Shown: in pieces, positions 31,401-39,482 of the stretch | Layout: the number at the start of each line of letters is the position of its first letter | Position numbering within the stretch: the first letter of the stretch is position 1 | Assembly: GCA_963814955.1 (NCBI GenBank) | Contig: CAWFEX010000008.1 | Coordinates: forward strand, 124,001 to 188,000 | Direction: 5' to 3' | From: DATCJA01 sp963814955 | GTDB taxonomy: Bacteria > Acidobacteriota > Vicinamibacteria > Vicinamibacterales > UBA2999 | DNA length: 64,000 bases | Position numbers and translations under genes: made by a program | The notes under the pieces: model-generated | Databases searched by the model: none | What the model saw: the letters and a program-made list of their open reading frames with translations, nothing else | What the model was told of the DNA's origin: nothing

Positions 31401-33170
31401 TCATCTCACAAACACATACGGCATCAGAGCGAGCGGCTCGCCGCGACGAAACAGGCGGACCGGCGCAGTCAGCACACCGAGCGCCGGTCGATCAGCGCCA
31501 GCCGCCAGCTGTCCCCAGATATTGAAACTCGACGACTGGAATCGGTCCGTCAGCGCCTCGTAGAGACTGCGCCGCGGCGGGTACAGCACCAGTTCCACAT
31601 CTTCGTCGGCCGGAATGCCCGCCCGCTGCTTGGCCAGCGATACGGCGGTATCGAGGCCTCCAATGGCATCCACCAGCCCATGCTGCCGGGCCTGCTGACC
31701 GGTCCAGACACGCCCCTGCGCCACCGCATCAATGTTGCCCGCCGAGGTGCGGCGCGACATTGCAGCCTTTTCAACGAAGTCGTCGTAGAAAACCCGCATG
31801 TAGTCGAACACCTTGTCGCGTTGTTCGGGTGTGAACGGTGAAAAGGGCGAATATATGTCCGCATTCCTGCCGGACTTGACGGTTCCCCGGCCGACGCCGA
31901 TCTTGTCCATCGTGCCGCCCAGCGCGATCTTGCCGCCGAAGATGCCTATCGAGCCTGTCAGCGTCCCCGGCTCCGCGACGATCGCGTGCGCCGGCATTGA
32001 AATGTAGTAGCCGCCAGAGGCGGCGAGGTCCGACATCGACACGATGAGCGGGCGCGACGGATTCGCATCACGCGTGATCATCAGCTCACGCCAGATGACA
32101 TCCGAGGCCACGGATGAACCGCCCGGGCTGTCCACGCGCAGGACGATCGCCCGAATCGATTCGTCCTCCCGGATGCGCTGGATCTGCTCGATCATCGTGT
32201 CGGAACCGACGATCGGGCCATTGACTGGATCGTAGGCGCTTCTTCCCGACGTAATGATGCCTGCAGCATGGAGCACTGCGACGCGCGACTCGGGACGAAT
32301 ACCGACGTCGCGCGGCCTGACGCGCTGATACAACGAGCCCTCGACGACCCGGTCGTCGCCGTCCGCCGACTTCAGATCGGGAATGCGATCATCGAGCTGA
32401 TCGAAGTACGCAAGACCGTCGACGAGTCCTACACGATGGGCGGTCTCGGGCGTGAACGGGCCTTCGTCCAGCAGCGCCCGCACGTCATCGACGCTTTTGC
32501 GCCTCGCATCCGCAATCCCGCGCACGAGCTGCTCGTACAAGTCGCGGTTGAGCCCTTCGAGCATCTCGCGGTGCTCCGGGGTGAAACCGTGCTGCGTGAT
32601 CTGATTGGCAGCCGTCTTGTACGGCCCGATCTGCAGGAAGTCGGGATACGCACCAATCTTGTCGAGCGCCCCGCGCAGGAACACCTCGTATGACGCGACG
32701 CCGGTGAGATCGAGCGGACTGGTCGGAAGCAGAAAGACCTGGTTCGCAGCGCTCGCGAGGTAGTACTCGCGATCGCCTCCATACTCGAGATACGCGATCA
32801 CCGGCTTACCCGACTGCCGGAAATCCGTTATAGCGTCGCGGAGTTCCTGCACTTTGCCCCATAACGGCTGTTCGAGCGTCGACGGACGCAGCAGGACCGC
32901 CGCGATACGCGTGTCGCGTTTGGCTTTTCGCAGGCTCTCGATCAGACCGCGGAGGGTGGTGACGTCACGGCCGACCAGCTGGCCGACGATGTCGTCGGGA
33001 GTCGTATCGAGGAGCTGGCCGCCAGGCCGCAACACGAGCGTCGCGCGGTCGGGCACCGATGGGCCGCGAGTCGCGACCACAAAGAGAAATACGATGCCCG
33101 CGACGAACAGGAGCACGGGCAAGCCAATCAGCGTGAGAATCACTGCAGCGATGCGGCGACGTAGTGCCAC
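31401..33170 (-). CDS. sppA: Signal peptide peptidase SppA (long form)
   Basis: A 589-residue protein, the double-domain length of E. coli-type SppA. It has an N-terminal membrane anchor at about residues 10-33. The catalytic lysine is in the N-terminal half (IGPYKTAANQ, near residue 184). The nucleophile serine is in the C-terminal half (DLAASGGYY, near residue 387), preceded by RVDSPGGS. It degrades cleaved signal peptides in the inner membrane. The start is GTG 33170 with AAGGAGGT 6-13 bases upstream, the strongest ribosome site in this part of the window. Confidence 0.95.
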   Translation of the reverse strand: MALRRRIAAVILTLIGLPVLLFVAGIVFLFVVATRGPSVPDRATLVLRPGGQLLDTTPDDIVGQLVGRDVTTLRGLIESLRKAKRDTRIAAVLLRPSTLEQPLWGKVQELRDAITDFRQSGKPVIAYLEYGGDREYYLASAANQVFLLPTSPLDLTGVASYEVFLRGALDKIGAYPDFLQIGPYKTAANQITQHGFTPEHREMLEGLNRDLYEQLVRGIADARRKSVDDVRALLDEGPFTPETAHRVGLVDGLAYFDQLDDRIPDLKSADGDDRVVEGSLYQRVRPRDVGIRPESRVAVLHAAGIITSGRSAYDPVNGPIVGSDTMIEQIQRIREDESIRAIVLRVDSPGGSSVASDVIWRELMITRDANPSRPLIVSMSDLAASGGYYISMPAHAIVAEPGTLTGSIGIFGGKIALGGTMDKIGVGRGTVKSGRNADIYSPFSPFTPEQRDKVFDYMRVFYDDFVEKAAMSRRTSAGNIDAVAQGRVWTGQQARQHGLVDAIGGLDTAVSLAKQRAGIPADEDVELVLYPPRRSLYEALTDRFQSSSFNIWGQLAAGADRPALGVLTAPVRLFRRGEPLALMPYVFVR

Positions 33171-33216
33171 GAGGTACCTCCTTCGGCCAGACTGCCTACT
33201 GCCATATAATCGCGCG
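33171..33216. promoter_or_regulatory. Compact divergent promoter region with TATAAT next to a start codon
   Basis: The 46-base gap between sppA and the FKBP lipoprotein contains catataat. The plus-strand TATAAT is at 33205-33210, only six bases before the FKBP ATG, so initiation would fall on or beside the start codon. That suggests a leaderless or near-leaderless mRNA. The minus strand reads ATTATATG here, and a strong AAGGAGGT ribosome site for sppA follows. No good -35 is seen. Confidence 0.45.
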
Positions 33217-33645
33217 ATGCGACGCTATTCGGTGATTTTCCCCATCGCGGCGGTCCTGCTGGTCGCCGCCTGCGGCGGCAATACGGAGACAAACAGCGTG
33301 ACAGAACTCATCAGGCAGGACGACCAGGTGGGAGCCGGGGCCGAGGCTCAGAGCGGCCGGGTCGTCGTCGTGCATTACACCGGCTGGCTGTACGATGTGT
33401 CGCGCCCCGACCGAAAAGGGGCGAAGTTCGACAGTTCGCGCGACCGGAACGAGCCTTTCTCGTTCAACCTCGGCGCCGGCGAGGTGATTCCCGGCTGGGA
33501 TGAGGGCGTGGCTGGCATGAAGGTTGGCGGCCGCCGCATACTGACCATTCCGCCCGACAAGGGCTACGGTGCGCGCGGCGCGGGAGGCGTCATCCCGCCG
33601 AACGCCACTCTGCTTTTCGACGTCGAACTGCTGGACGTCAAGTAG
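33217..33645 (+). CDS. FKBP-type peptidyl-prolyl isomerase lipoprotein
   Basis: A 142-residue protein. The N-terminus is a lipoprotein signal with lipobox LVAAC at about residue 19. A single FKBP domain follows: VVVHYTGWLYD, FDSSRDRNEPFSFNLGAGEVIPGWDEG, MKVGGRRILTIPP, GYGARG and IPPNATLLFDVELL. The active-site aromatic residues are kept. It is probably a membrane-tethered periplasmic foldase. ATG 33217 was chosen because the lipobox follows at the proper spacing; an upstream in-frame extension antisense to sppA is rejected. Confidence 0.93.
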   Translation: MRRYSVIFPIAAVLLVAACGGNTETNSVTELIRQDDQVGAGAEAQSGRVVVVHYTGWLYDVSRPDRKGAKFDSSRDRNEPFSFNLGAGEVIPGWDEGVAGMKVGGRRILTIPPDKGYGARGAGGVIPPNATLLFDVELLDVK

Positions 33646-33856
33646 TTCCCCGCCTACCACAGCGGTTTTTGCGCCTCGGGCCGATACAAGAAGTAGCACT
33701 CGGTCGGCGGTGCGCAAATGTGCGCAATCTGGTCTCGTTTCTCCCCCGAAACTGAGCGTCAGGGTCCGCCACTACTGCGACACGTATGACCCGAACCGGC
33801 TGTGCGCGATCGCCGCGCAAAAGGGATCGAGACCCCGCGAAGAGAACGTCTGTCTG

Positions 33857-36334
33857 ATGAGCGCACAGTTCCCAACGGAGTTCGATCACCACGGTACGCT
33901 GGGCGGAATAGCCGCAAATTCCAGCGGTCCCGGCTCGTTGTCTGCGTCCGGAGCCGGCGCGGCCGGATACGGCTACGGCGGCCACGGCGACAATGGCAGC
34001 GGCGAATCGGAGCTGAACGTCGTCCATTACCTGCAGGTTCTCTATCGACGTCGCCATGTCGCGACCAGCATATTTCTGGCGGTGTTCCTTGGCGCCGCTC
34101 TTTATACGTTCACGGCCGTTCGTATCTACGAGAGCACCGTCCGCATCCTGATCGAGCGCGACAACCCGAAAGTGGTGTCGTTCCAGGAAGTCCTTGATCC
34201 CGGTGAAATCACCGACGATTACTACGAGACGCAGTACCGGATTCTGCAAAGCCGCGTGCTCGCGCGTCGGACAATCGAGATGATGGACCTCTGGGCGCAT
34301 CCGGAATTCAACCAGCCGCCGCGGCTGACGATCCGGGGCCTCATCATGAGGCCCGTCAACATGGTTGCGGCATGGTTCGAACCGCCGCGACCTTCAGAGT
34401 CATCCGACGCCGCCGAAACGCGGGCGCAGTCGCGCATCATCGATCTCTTCCTGGGCAATCTCCGGATTTCGGCGGTGCGATACAGCCGGCTGGTCGACGT
34501 CACCTATCGCTCGTCCGATCCGGGTCTATCCGCGAGAGTTGCCAACGCCCTCGCCGAGGCGTACATCCGGCAGACTCTCGAGCTGCGGTCGACGACGACG
34601 AAGGAAGCTTCCGATTTCCTCACCCAGCAGCTCGGTCAGCAGCGCACGAAGCTCGAAGCGAGCGAGCAGGCGCTGCAAACGTACCGCGAACGCACCGGCT
34701 CCGTTTCGCTCGAAGAGCGCCAGAACGTCGTCGTGCAGCGGCTGGCCGATCTGAACGCGGCGCTGACGAGAGCGGCGACGGCGCGGATCCAGAAAGAAGC
34801 CGCGTACAACCAGGTCAAGGACGTACTGCAGGACCCGGACGTCATCGACTCGCTGCCAGCCGTGCTTTCGAATCAGTTCGTCCAGCAGCAGAAGGCGGAG
34901 CTCGCGCTGCTGCAGCGGCAGCGTGCGCAGCTGTCTGAGAAGCTCGGACCGAACCATCCTGAAATGGTGAAGATCGGCCTTGCGATCCAGACCGCGGAAG
35001 CGAAGATCCAGGCGGAAGTTGCCCAGGTCGCAAACGCGATGCGCAGCGAGTACCAGGCGGCCCTGGCCGAAGAACGAACCCTGGCGGCAGAGCTCAACGC
35101 GCAGAAGCAGGAAGCGCAGGTTCTCAATCGCGCCGGCATCGAATACGGAGTGCTGCAGCGCGATGCGACGGCGAACCGCCAGATGTTCGAAGGGCTGTTG
35201 CAGCGCACCCAGGAAACAGGCGTGTCCGAGGAGATTCGCACCGGCAACATCCGTGTGGTGGACCATGCCGAAGTGCCTGCGACTCCCGTGTCGCCGAATA
35301 TCTTCAACAACCTGCTGATGGCACTGCTCGGGGGGCTGACGCTCGCCATCGGTCTCGCGTTTACGTTCGAGTTCACCGACGACCGCATCAAGAACCCCGA
35401 CGAGATGAAGAAACATCTCGGGCTGCCGTACCTCGGACTCGTTCCGGCGCTGTTTGACAAGACGATTGCGACGCCCCTTATCGACAGGGGCGTGCCGAAC
35501 ATGTTTTCCGAAAGTTTCCGGTCGATCCGGACCAACGTCCTCTTCTCATCGACGGACCATGGCGGCCGGCTGGTCGTAGTCACCAGCTCGACACCAGGAG
35601 AAGGCAAGACCGTGGTGTCGACCAACGTTGCGGTTGCGCTCGCCCAGGCAGGCCACCGTGTTCTGCTGATCGACGCCGATATGCGGAAGCCCCGTGTCCA
35701 CGAGGTTTTCCAGATTGCATCGTCACCGGGGCTTTCCAACGTTCTCGTCGGCGACGCGAATGCGTCGGCAGTCATCCAGGAATCGTCCGCGAACGGCCTC
35801 TGGGTCATGCCCGCGGGAACGCACCCTCCGAACCCCGCCGAGCTGCTCGGATCGAAGAAATTCAAGGACTTTGCCGCTTTTCTGATGCAGTACTTCGACT
35901 GGGTGATCGTCGATACACCGCCCGTCATGGCGGTCACTGACGCATCACTCGCCGCGAACATGGCGCACGGAGTGGTGTTCGTGGTTGGCTCGGAAATGAC
36001 GAGCCGCCGCATCGCTCAGAGAGCAGTCGAGCAGCTCGAGATGGGTCAGGCGAAATTCCTCGGCGCGGTTCTGAACCGCGTCGATCTCGAACACAATTCG
36101 TATTACTACTCCAAGTATTACCGCGCGGACTACGGCGGTTACTACGGTCCGCCGAACGGCACTCCAACCGGCGGAGGCCGATCGATTGACGTGGGTCGCG
36201 CAGCCGCGGGCCTCAGATCCATCGGCGGAAGGGCCGCGCGCATTGCCGCGAACACGTTCGGAACGGCGGGGATGGCCGCGGTCGCAGCAGGTGTGAAGCT
36301 CGCCGACATGTTTCGAATCGGCAAGGAGTCGTAG
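33857..36334 (+). CDS. Wzc-type polysaccharide co-polymerase and tyrosine autokinase
   Basis: An 825-residue protein from ATG 33857. A Gly/Ser-rich cytoplasmic N-terminus of about 55 residues precedes the first membrane segment. A Wzz domain with long periplasmic coiled coils (residues about 230-420) follows, then a second membrane segment near 485. The BY-kinase domain has Walker A STPGEGKTVVSTN near 579, Walker A' VLLIDADMRKPR and Walker B WVIVDTPPV. A Tyr cluster (SYYYSKYYRADYGGYYG) lies near residues 747-763. Unusually, about 60 more residues follow it. It controls polymer length and export. Confidence 0.93.
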   Translation: MSAQFPTEFDHHGTLGGIAANSSGPGSLSASGAGAAGYGYGGHGDNGSGESELNVVHYLQVLYRRRHVATSIFLAVFLGAALYTFTAVRIYESTVRILIERDNPKVVSFQEVLDPGEITDDYYETQYRILQSRVLARRTIEMMDLWAHPEFNQPPRLTIRGLIMRPVNMVAAWFEPPRPSESSDAAETRAQSRIIDLFLGNLRISAVRYSRLVDVTYRSSDPGLSARVANALAEAYIRQTLELRSTTTKEASDFLTQQLGQQRTKLEASEQALQTYRERTGSVSLEERQNVVVQRLADLNAALTRAATARIQKEAAYNQVKDVLQDPDVIDSLPAVLSNQFVQQQKAELALLQRQRAQLSEKLGPNHPEMVKIGLAIQTAEAKIQAEVAQVANAMRSEYQAALAEERTLAAELNAQKQEAQVLNRAGIEYGVLQRDATANRQMFEGLLQRTQETGVSEEIRTGNIRVVDHAEVPATPVSPNIFNNLLMALLGGLTLAIGLAFTFEFTDDRIKNPDEMKKHLGLPYLGLVPALFDKTIATPLIDRGVPNMFSESFRSIRTNVLFSSTDHGGRLVVVTSSTPGEGKTVVSTNVAVALAQAGHRVLLIDADMRKPRVHEVFQIASSPGLSNVLVGDANASAVIQESSANGLWVMPAGTHPPNPAELLGSKKFKDFAAFLMQYFDWVIVDTPPVMAVTDASLAANMAHGVVFVVGSEMTSRRIAQRAVEQLEMGQAKFLGAVLNRVDLEHNSYYYSKYYRADYGGYYGPPNGTPTGGGRSIDVGRAAAGLRSIGGRAARIAANTFGTAGMAAVAAGVKLADMFRIGKES

Positions 36335-36392
36335 TCGAACGGATCGTGCCGCGTCTTGACCGTCTCATCACCACGGAGGTAGGCTACGCGCC

Positions 36393-36662
36393 ATGTCATT
36401 CATAGACAACGCGATGGAGGTTCTCGACCAGGCGGAAGCGTCACTGCATTCGGTGATCGCCGACGCGCTCGCCGCGAAATCGTATAAGGAAATCGCAACC
36501 ATCGCAGCCATGGCGGAGGCGGTAGCCGCGATTAACGCGGGACGTCCGCGTGACGAACGACGGATTGGCCTGTCCGTACCGGAAGTCAGTCTGGGCGCTG
36601 CCTTGTCGAACGCTGAACCCGCGAGGACGATTGAACCGTCCTGGATGCGGCCCAAGACCTAG
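36393..36662 (+). CDS. Small hypothetical protein
   Basis: An 89-residue frame with codon use like its neighbours and a GGAGG about 13 bases before the ATG. The first half is helical and acidic (AMEVLDQAEASLHSVIADALAAKSYKEIATIAAMAEAV). The second half is less ordered. No signal peptide, membrane segment or recognised motif is seen. It sits between the tyrosine kinase and an EF-hand-like lipoprotein in the polysaccharide locus. Function unknown. Confidence 0.6.
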   Translation: MSFIDNAMEVLDQAEASLHSVIADALAAKSYKEIATIAAMAEAVAAINAGRPRDERRIGLSVPEVSLGAALSNAEPARTIEPSWMRPKT

Positions 36663-36677
36663 CGAGGCGCCGCCTCG
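36663..36677 (+). terminator. Short GC hairpin after the small hypothetical gene
   Basis: cgaggc (36663-36668) pairs with gcctcg (36672-36677) around a gcc loop, directly after the stop codon. There is no T tract, so termination strength is uncertain. The remaining gap to 36840 contains a repeated gtccggat but no supported gene. Confidence 0.35.
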
Positions 36678-36840
36678 GACCAGCGGCCCGTCCAGCACCC
36701 GGATTTCACCGGTGCGTCCCGTCCGGGCATGATTCGCGCTCAATCAGCCGAAAAACTGTTAGTTGACTTCGGTTCTTGTGCCCCGGGCACCATGCCGTCC
36801 GGATCGCGCGCGGTCCGGATGTGACTTACGGAGCGAAGCT

Positions 36841-37455
36841 GTGCCTGACTTTCCATTGCGTCGCGTGCTCGCCGGGCTCCTTGCATCGATCGCAAGCCTC
36901 GGCGGCGGCTGTGGCATACCCGGCCGCGAAACCACGCGCATTGAGCCCACCTACGACCGTGATACCGGACGACTGGAGCTTCTCAAGTACGACGCCAACG
37001 GTGATGGCAATGTCGACACCTGGAGCTACATGAACGGTGCCGACGTCGTTCGCATCGAAATCGACACGAACCAGGACGGGACGCTGGACCGATGGGAGTA
37101 CTACGATGCGGGCGGGAAAATCGAAAAGGTAGGATCGTCACGCGTGCAGGACGGAGAACCCGATTCCTGGGCGTATTACGGCCCCGATGGATCGATCGCC
37201 CGGGTCGAACTGTCGACGCGCCGGGACGGCAACATCGATCGGATCGAGCACTACGCGGAAGGTGCGATGGTCCGCGCGGAAGAAGACACGAGCCAGGACG
37301 GGATCGTCGACAAGTGGGAAGTCTACGAGGGGTCTCGGCTGCAATCGGTCGCCTTCGACACGACCCGGAGCGGTTACCCGGATCGCCGCCTCATCTACGG
37401 CCCTGACGGCAGCGCCCGCGCGGAAGCACTTGGGCCGCCTCCGGCGCAGCCGTAG
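36841..37455 (+). CDS. Lipoprotein with six tandem EF-hand-like calcium-loop repeats
   Basis: A 204-residue protein from GTG 36841, with GGAG about 9 bases upstream. The signal peptide ends in a lipobox, LGGGC, at about residue 24. The mature part is six repeats of about 24-26 residues. Each opens with an acidic loop like DANGDGNVD, DTNQDGTLD or DTSQDGIVD and is followed by an aromatic strand (WSYM, WEYYD, WAYYGPDG). Repeats 3, 4 and 6 have partly lost the acidic residues. The loops resemble the DxNxDGxxD calcium site. It is probably a surface or periplasmic lipoprotein linked to polysaccharide export. Confidence 0.8.
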   Translation: MPDFPLRRVLAGLLASIASLGGGCGIPGRETTRIEPTYDRDTGRLELLKYDANGDGNVDTWSYMNGADVVRIEIDTNQDGTLDRWEYYDAGGKIEKVGSSRVQDGEPDSWAYYGPDGSIARVELSTRRDGNIDRIEHYAEGAMVRAEEDTSQDGIVDKWEVYEGSRLQSVAFDTTRSGYPDRRLIYGPDGSARAEALGPPPAQP

Positions 37456-37480
37456 CCGACATTTCGCCGGGTGAATCCCG

Positions 37481-37506
37481 GGTGGGGCCGGAACCCGCCG
37501 GCCACC
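37481..37506 (+). other. Strong GC hairpin in the leader between lipoprotein gene and secreted-protein gene
   Basis: ggtgg plus ccgg on the 5' side (37481-37491, with a two-G bulge) pairs with ccggccacc (37498-37506) around aacccg. It lies directly after the lipoprotein gene and about 120 bases before the next start. It may terminate the first gene or be part of a structured leader. The preceding gggtgaatcccgggt and following ttacagcaaccaggcg are also suggestive of structure. Confidence 0.4.
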
Positions 37507-37626
37507 GGGGCTCCCTTACAGCAACCAGGCGATTCCGCCGAAATTAAAGAGGTACAAGAGATTACGTCCGTTTCAGTGCCCGGCTGAAAACGAGAGGCGT
37601 TAAATCCTTATCGCTGAGGTAGTTAC

Positions 37627-38211
37627 ATGTACCAGTCGACTGCGGTCATCGTTGTAGCCGCTTTGGTGGCTGCGGTGCCCGTTGGGGCCGCCGCCCAGGT
37701 TGCGGGCCCGGCACCGCGGGTTACGTCCGCCGGCGTCCGAGCGGCCGCTCCTGCCCAGGCCTCGATCGGCGGCCGCGTGGTGACGCCGAACGGCCAGGTG
37801 CTCGTAAATACCGGCGTCCGGGCCCGAGACCTGCTGACTGGCACGATCGCCGGTTCGACGTCTACGGCGGCAGGCGGCCAGTTTTCAATCGTCGGTCTCA
37901 ATCCTGGCAACTACGTGCTGGAGATCGTCGATGCGGGCGGTCAGGTCATTGGCACCAGTTCGTTCATCTTCGCCTCGGCCGGGGCGAGCGTCGCGACGAC
38001 TGTGACGGCAACGAGTGCAGCGGCGAGCGCCGTGAACACGGTGACGGGTCTGGCTGCAAGCTCTCACGTCAACCGCCGCGGAGAGCGTCAAGTATGCGGC
38101 GGCCGCAGCCGGCGTCGCCGGCATGGTCACACCCGCAAACGTGGCGACGGCCAGTCCGTCCCGGTAAGCCGGAGCGACACCACCGGTCTGCGGGAGGGAT
38201 CTTCGCCGTGA
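37627..38211 (+). CDS. Secreted protein with a carboxypeptidase-regulatory-like domain; C-terminus frameshifted
   Basis: A frame of 194 residues. The signal peptide is VIVVAALVAAVPVGAAAQ. A beta-sandwich domain like CarboxypepD_reg/SpaA repeats follows: ASIGGRVVTPNGQVLVNTGVRARD, STAAGGQFSIVGLNPGNYVLEIVDAGG. An Ala/Thr-rich tail comes next. After about residue 143 the frame turns into Arg-rich nonsense. A shift at about 38055-38062 restores ALTSTAAESVKYAAAAAG and continues to a stop at 38165-38167. I infer a one-base insertion (gcaagc for gcagc) or a sequencing error. Real coding probably ends at 38167. Confidence 0.72.
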   Translation: MYQSTAVIVVAALVAAVPVGAAAQVAGPAPRVTSAGVRAAAPAQASIGGRVVTPNGQVLVNTGVRARDLLTGTIAGSTSTAAGGQFSIVGLNPGNYVLEIVDAGGQVIGTSSFIFASAGASVATTVTATSAAASAVNTVTGLAASSHVNRRGERQVCGGRSRRRRHGHTRKRGDGQSVPVSRSDTTGLREGSSP

Positions 38212-39482
38212 TGAAAGGCTCCGATTGCGTCAGGCAGCGCGTCCAGTGGTTGGGACGCCGCGTTCGCGGGACAGCCTTCCTCATGGTGATGCTTTGTGCG
38301 TGGCAGGCGCCGGCTCAGGTGCCGCCGGAATCCACATCCACACCGGAGCCCGACGCGGAAGCGACGATGCGGTTCGGTCCTCTATCGCTCAAGTCCGCGA
38401 TCGCGCTGACCAACATCGGCGTCGATACGAATGTCTTCAATGCCGCCAGCAGCGACGATCCCCAGAGCGACTTCACGATGACATTCACCCCCGTCACCGA
38501 CCTCTGGCTGCGGATGGGTCGCACGTGGATCAGCGGACGCATTGACGTCGACTGGGTGTATTACCAGACGTTTTCGTCGGAGCGTTCGGCCAATGCGGAT
38601 TACCAGATCAGCGTGTCCCGGACATTGAACCGGCTGGCGCTGAAGGGGACCGCGCGACATCTCAGCACGCGCGAGCGTCCAGGGTTCGAGATCGATGCGC
38701 GATCGGATCGGACGGAGACGGAATTCGACGCAACCGTCGACATGCGCGCGTCGGCACAAACCTACGTCGGCGGACGCGCCTGGCGCCGCCGCGTCGAGTT
38801 CGACAAGGACGAGATATTCAGGGGTGCGAATCTGGCTGAAGAGCTGAATCGAACCGTCGACGGCCACGCGCTAACCGTTCGCCGCGTGCTGACGCCGTTG
38901 ACGAGCGTGTCGCTCCAGATCGGACGCGAGCAGGATCGTTTCGTGTTGTCGCCTCTTCGCGATGCAGATTCGAGCCGCATTATCGCAGCGGCGACGTTTC
39001 AGCCGCTGGCGCTGATTAGTGGGAATGCCGCTCTTGGATACCGTCACTTCATGCCGCGGTCGGCCGACGTACCCGCGTACCGCGGAACCACGACCGCCGT
39101 GAACCTGTCGTACAGCCTGCTGGGCATGACGCGCTTTGGCGTTGACGTGTCTCGCGATGTGCAACCGTCGCTCGAGTTCGACCAGCCGTACTATCTGGAG
39201 ACCGGCGTCAGCGGATCGGTGCAGCAGCAGATCGTCGGCCCGTTCGATGTTCTTGCCAGAATCGGTACGCGGCGGTTGGCGTACCGCGATCGAATCGGCG
39301 CCGCTCCGGCGCTCTCCCACCGCACGGATCGCGTTCAGGCGTTCAGTATCGGCGCAGGCTACCGCCTCGGAACCGACAAGCGGCTTGGATTCACGATCGA
39401 ACGCCAGAATCGGACTTCCAGCATCGATGCGCAGGCCTATCGAGGCCTGCGCTTCGGGATGTCGTTGACGTATGAGACATAA
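38211..39482 (+). CDS. Outer-membrane beta-barrel protein of the polysaccharide locus
   Basis: From ATG 38211, 423 residues. The signal peptide cleaves near residue 36 (LMVMLCAWQAPAQ). The mature protein is built of alternating strands with aromatic girdles (MGRTWISGRIDVDWVYYQTF, YVGGRAWRRRVEFDK, LGYRHFMPRSADV, LAYRDRIG) and ends in LRFGMSLTYET. This is typical of large barrels adjoining Wza-type exporters in EPS loci. GGGAGGG lies about 14 bases upstream. It overlaps the next gene by 11 bases. It could be the outer-membrane conduit or an assembly factor. Confidence 0.75.
   Translation: MKGSDCVRQRVQWLGRRVRGTAFLMVMLCAWQAPAQVPPESTSTPEPDAEATMRFGPLSLKSAIALTNIGVDTNVFNAASSDDPQSDFTMTFTPVTDLWLRMGRTWISGRIDVDWVYYQTFSSERSANADYQISVSRTLNRLALKGTARHLSTRERPGFEIDARSDRTETEFDATVDMRASAQTYVGGRAWRRRVEFDKDEIFRGANLAEELNRTVDGHALTVRRVLTPLTSVSLQIGREQDRFVLSPLRDADSSRIIAAATFQPLALISGNAALGYRHFMPRSADVPAYRGTTTAVNLSYSLLGMTRFGVDVSRDVQPSLEFDQPYYLETGVSGSVQQQIVGPFDVLARIGTRRLAYRDRIGAAPALSHRTDRVQAFSIGAGYRLGTDKRLGFTIERQNRTSSIDAQAYRGLRFGMSLTYET

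Noticed and set aside
33646..33856. Cys-containing frames in the gap before the BY-kinase gene, including a minus-strand frame ending ECYFLYRPEAQKPLW
   Set aside because: Neither strand has a usable start codon and stop in the right places; they may be fragments, but cannot be supported as genes.
37627..38211. Reading the Arg-rich tail as a genuine basic C-terminal domain
   Set aside because: The alternative frame gives an Ala/Val-rich continuation typical of this protein type and a natural stop at 38167, so a frameshift is more likely.
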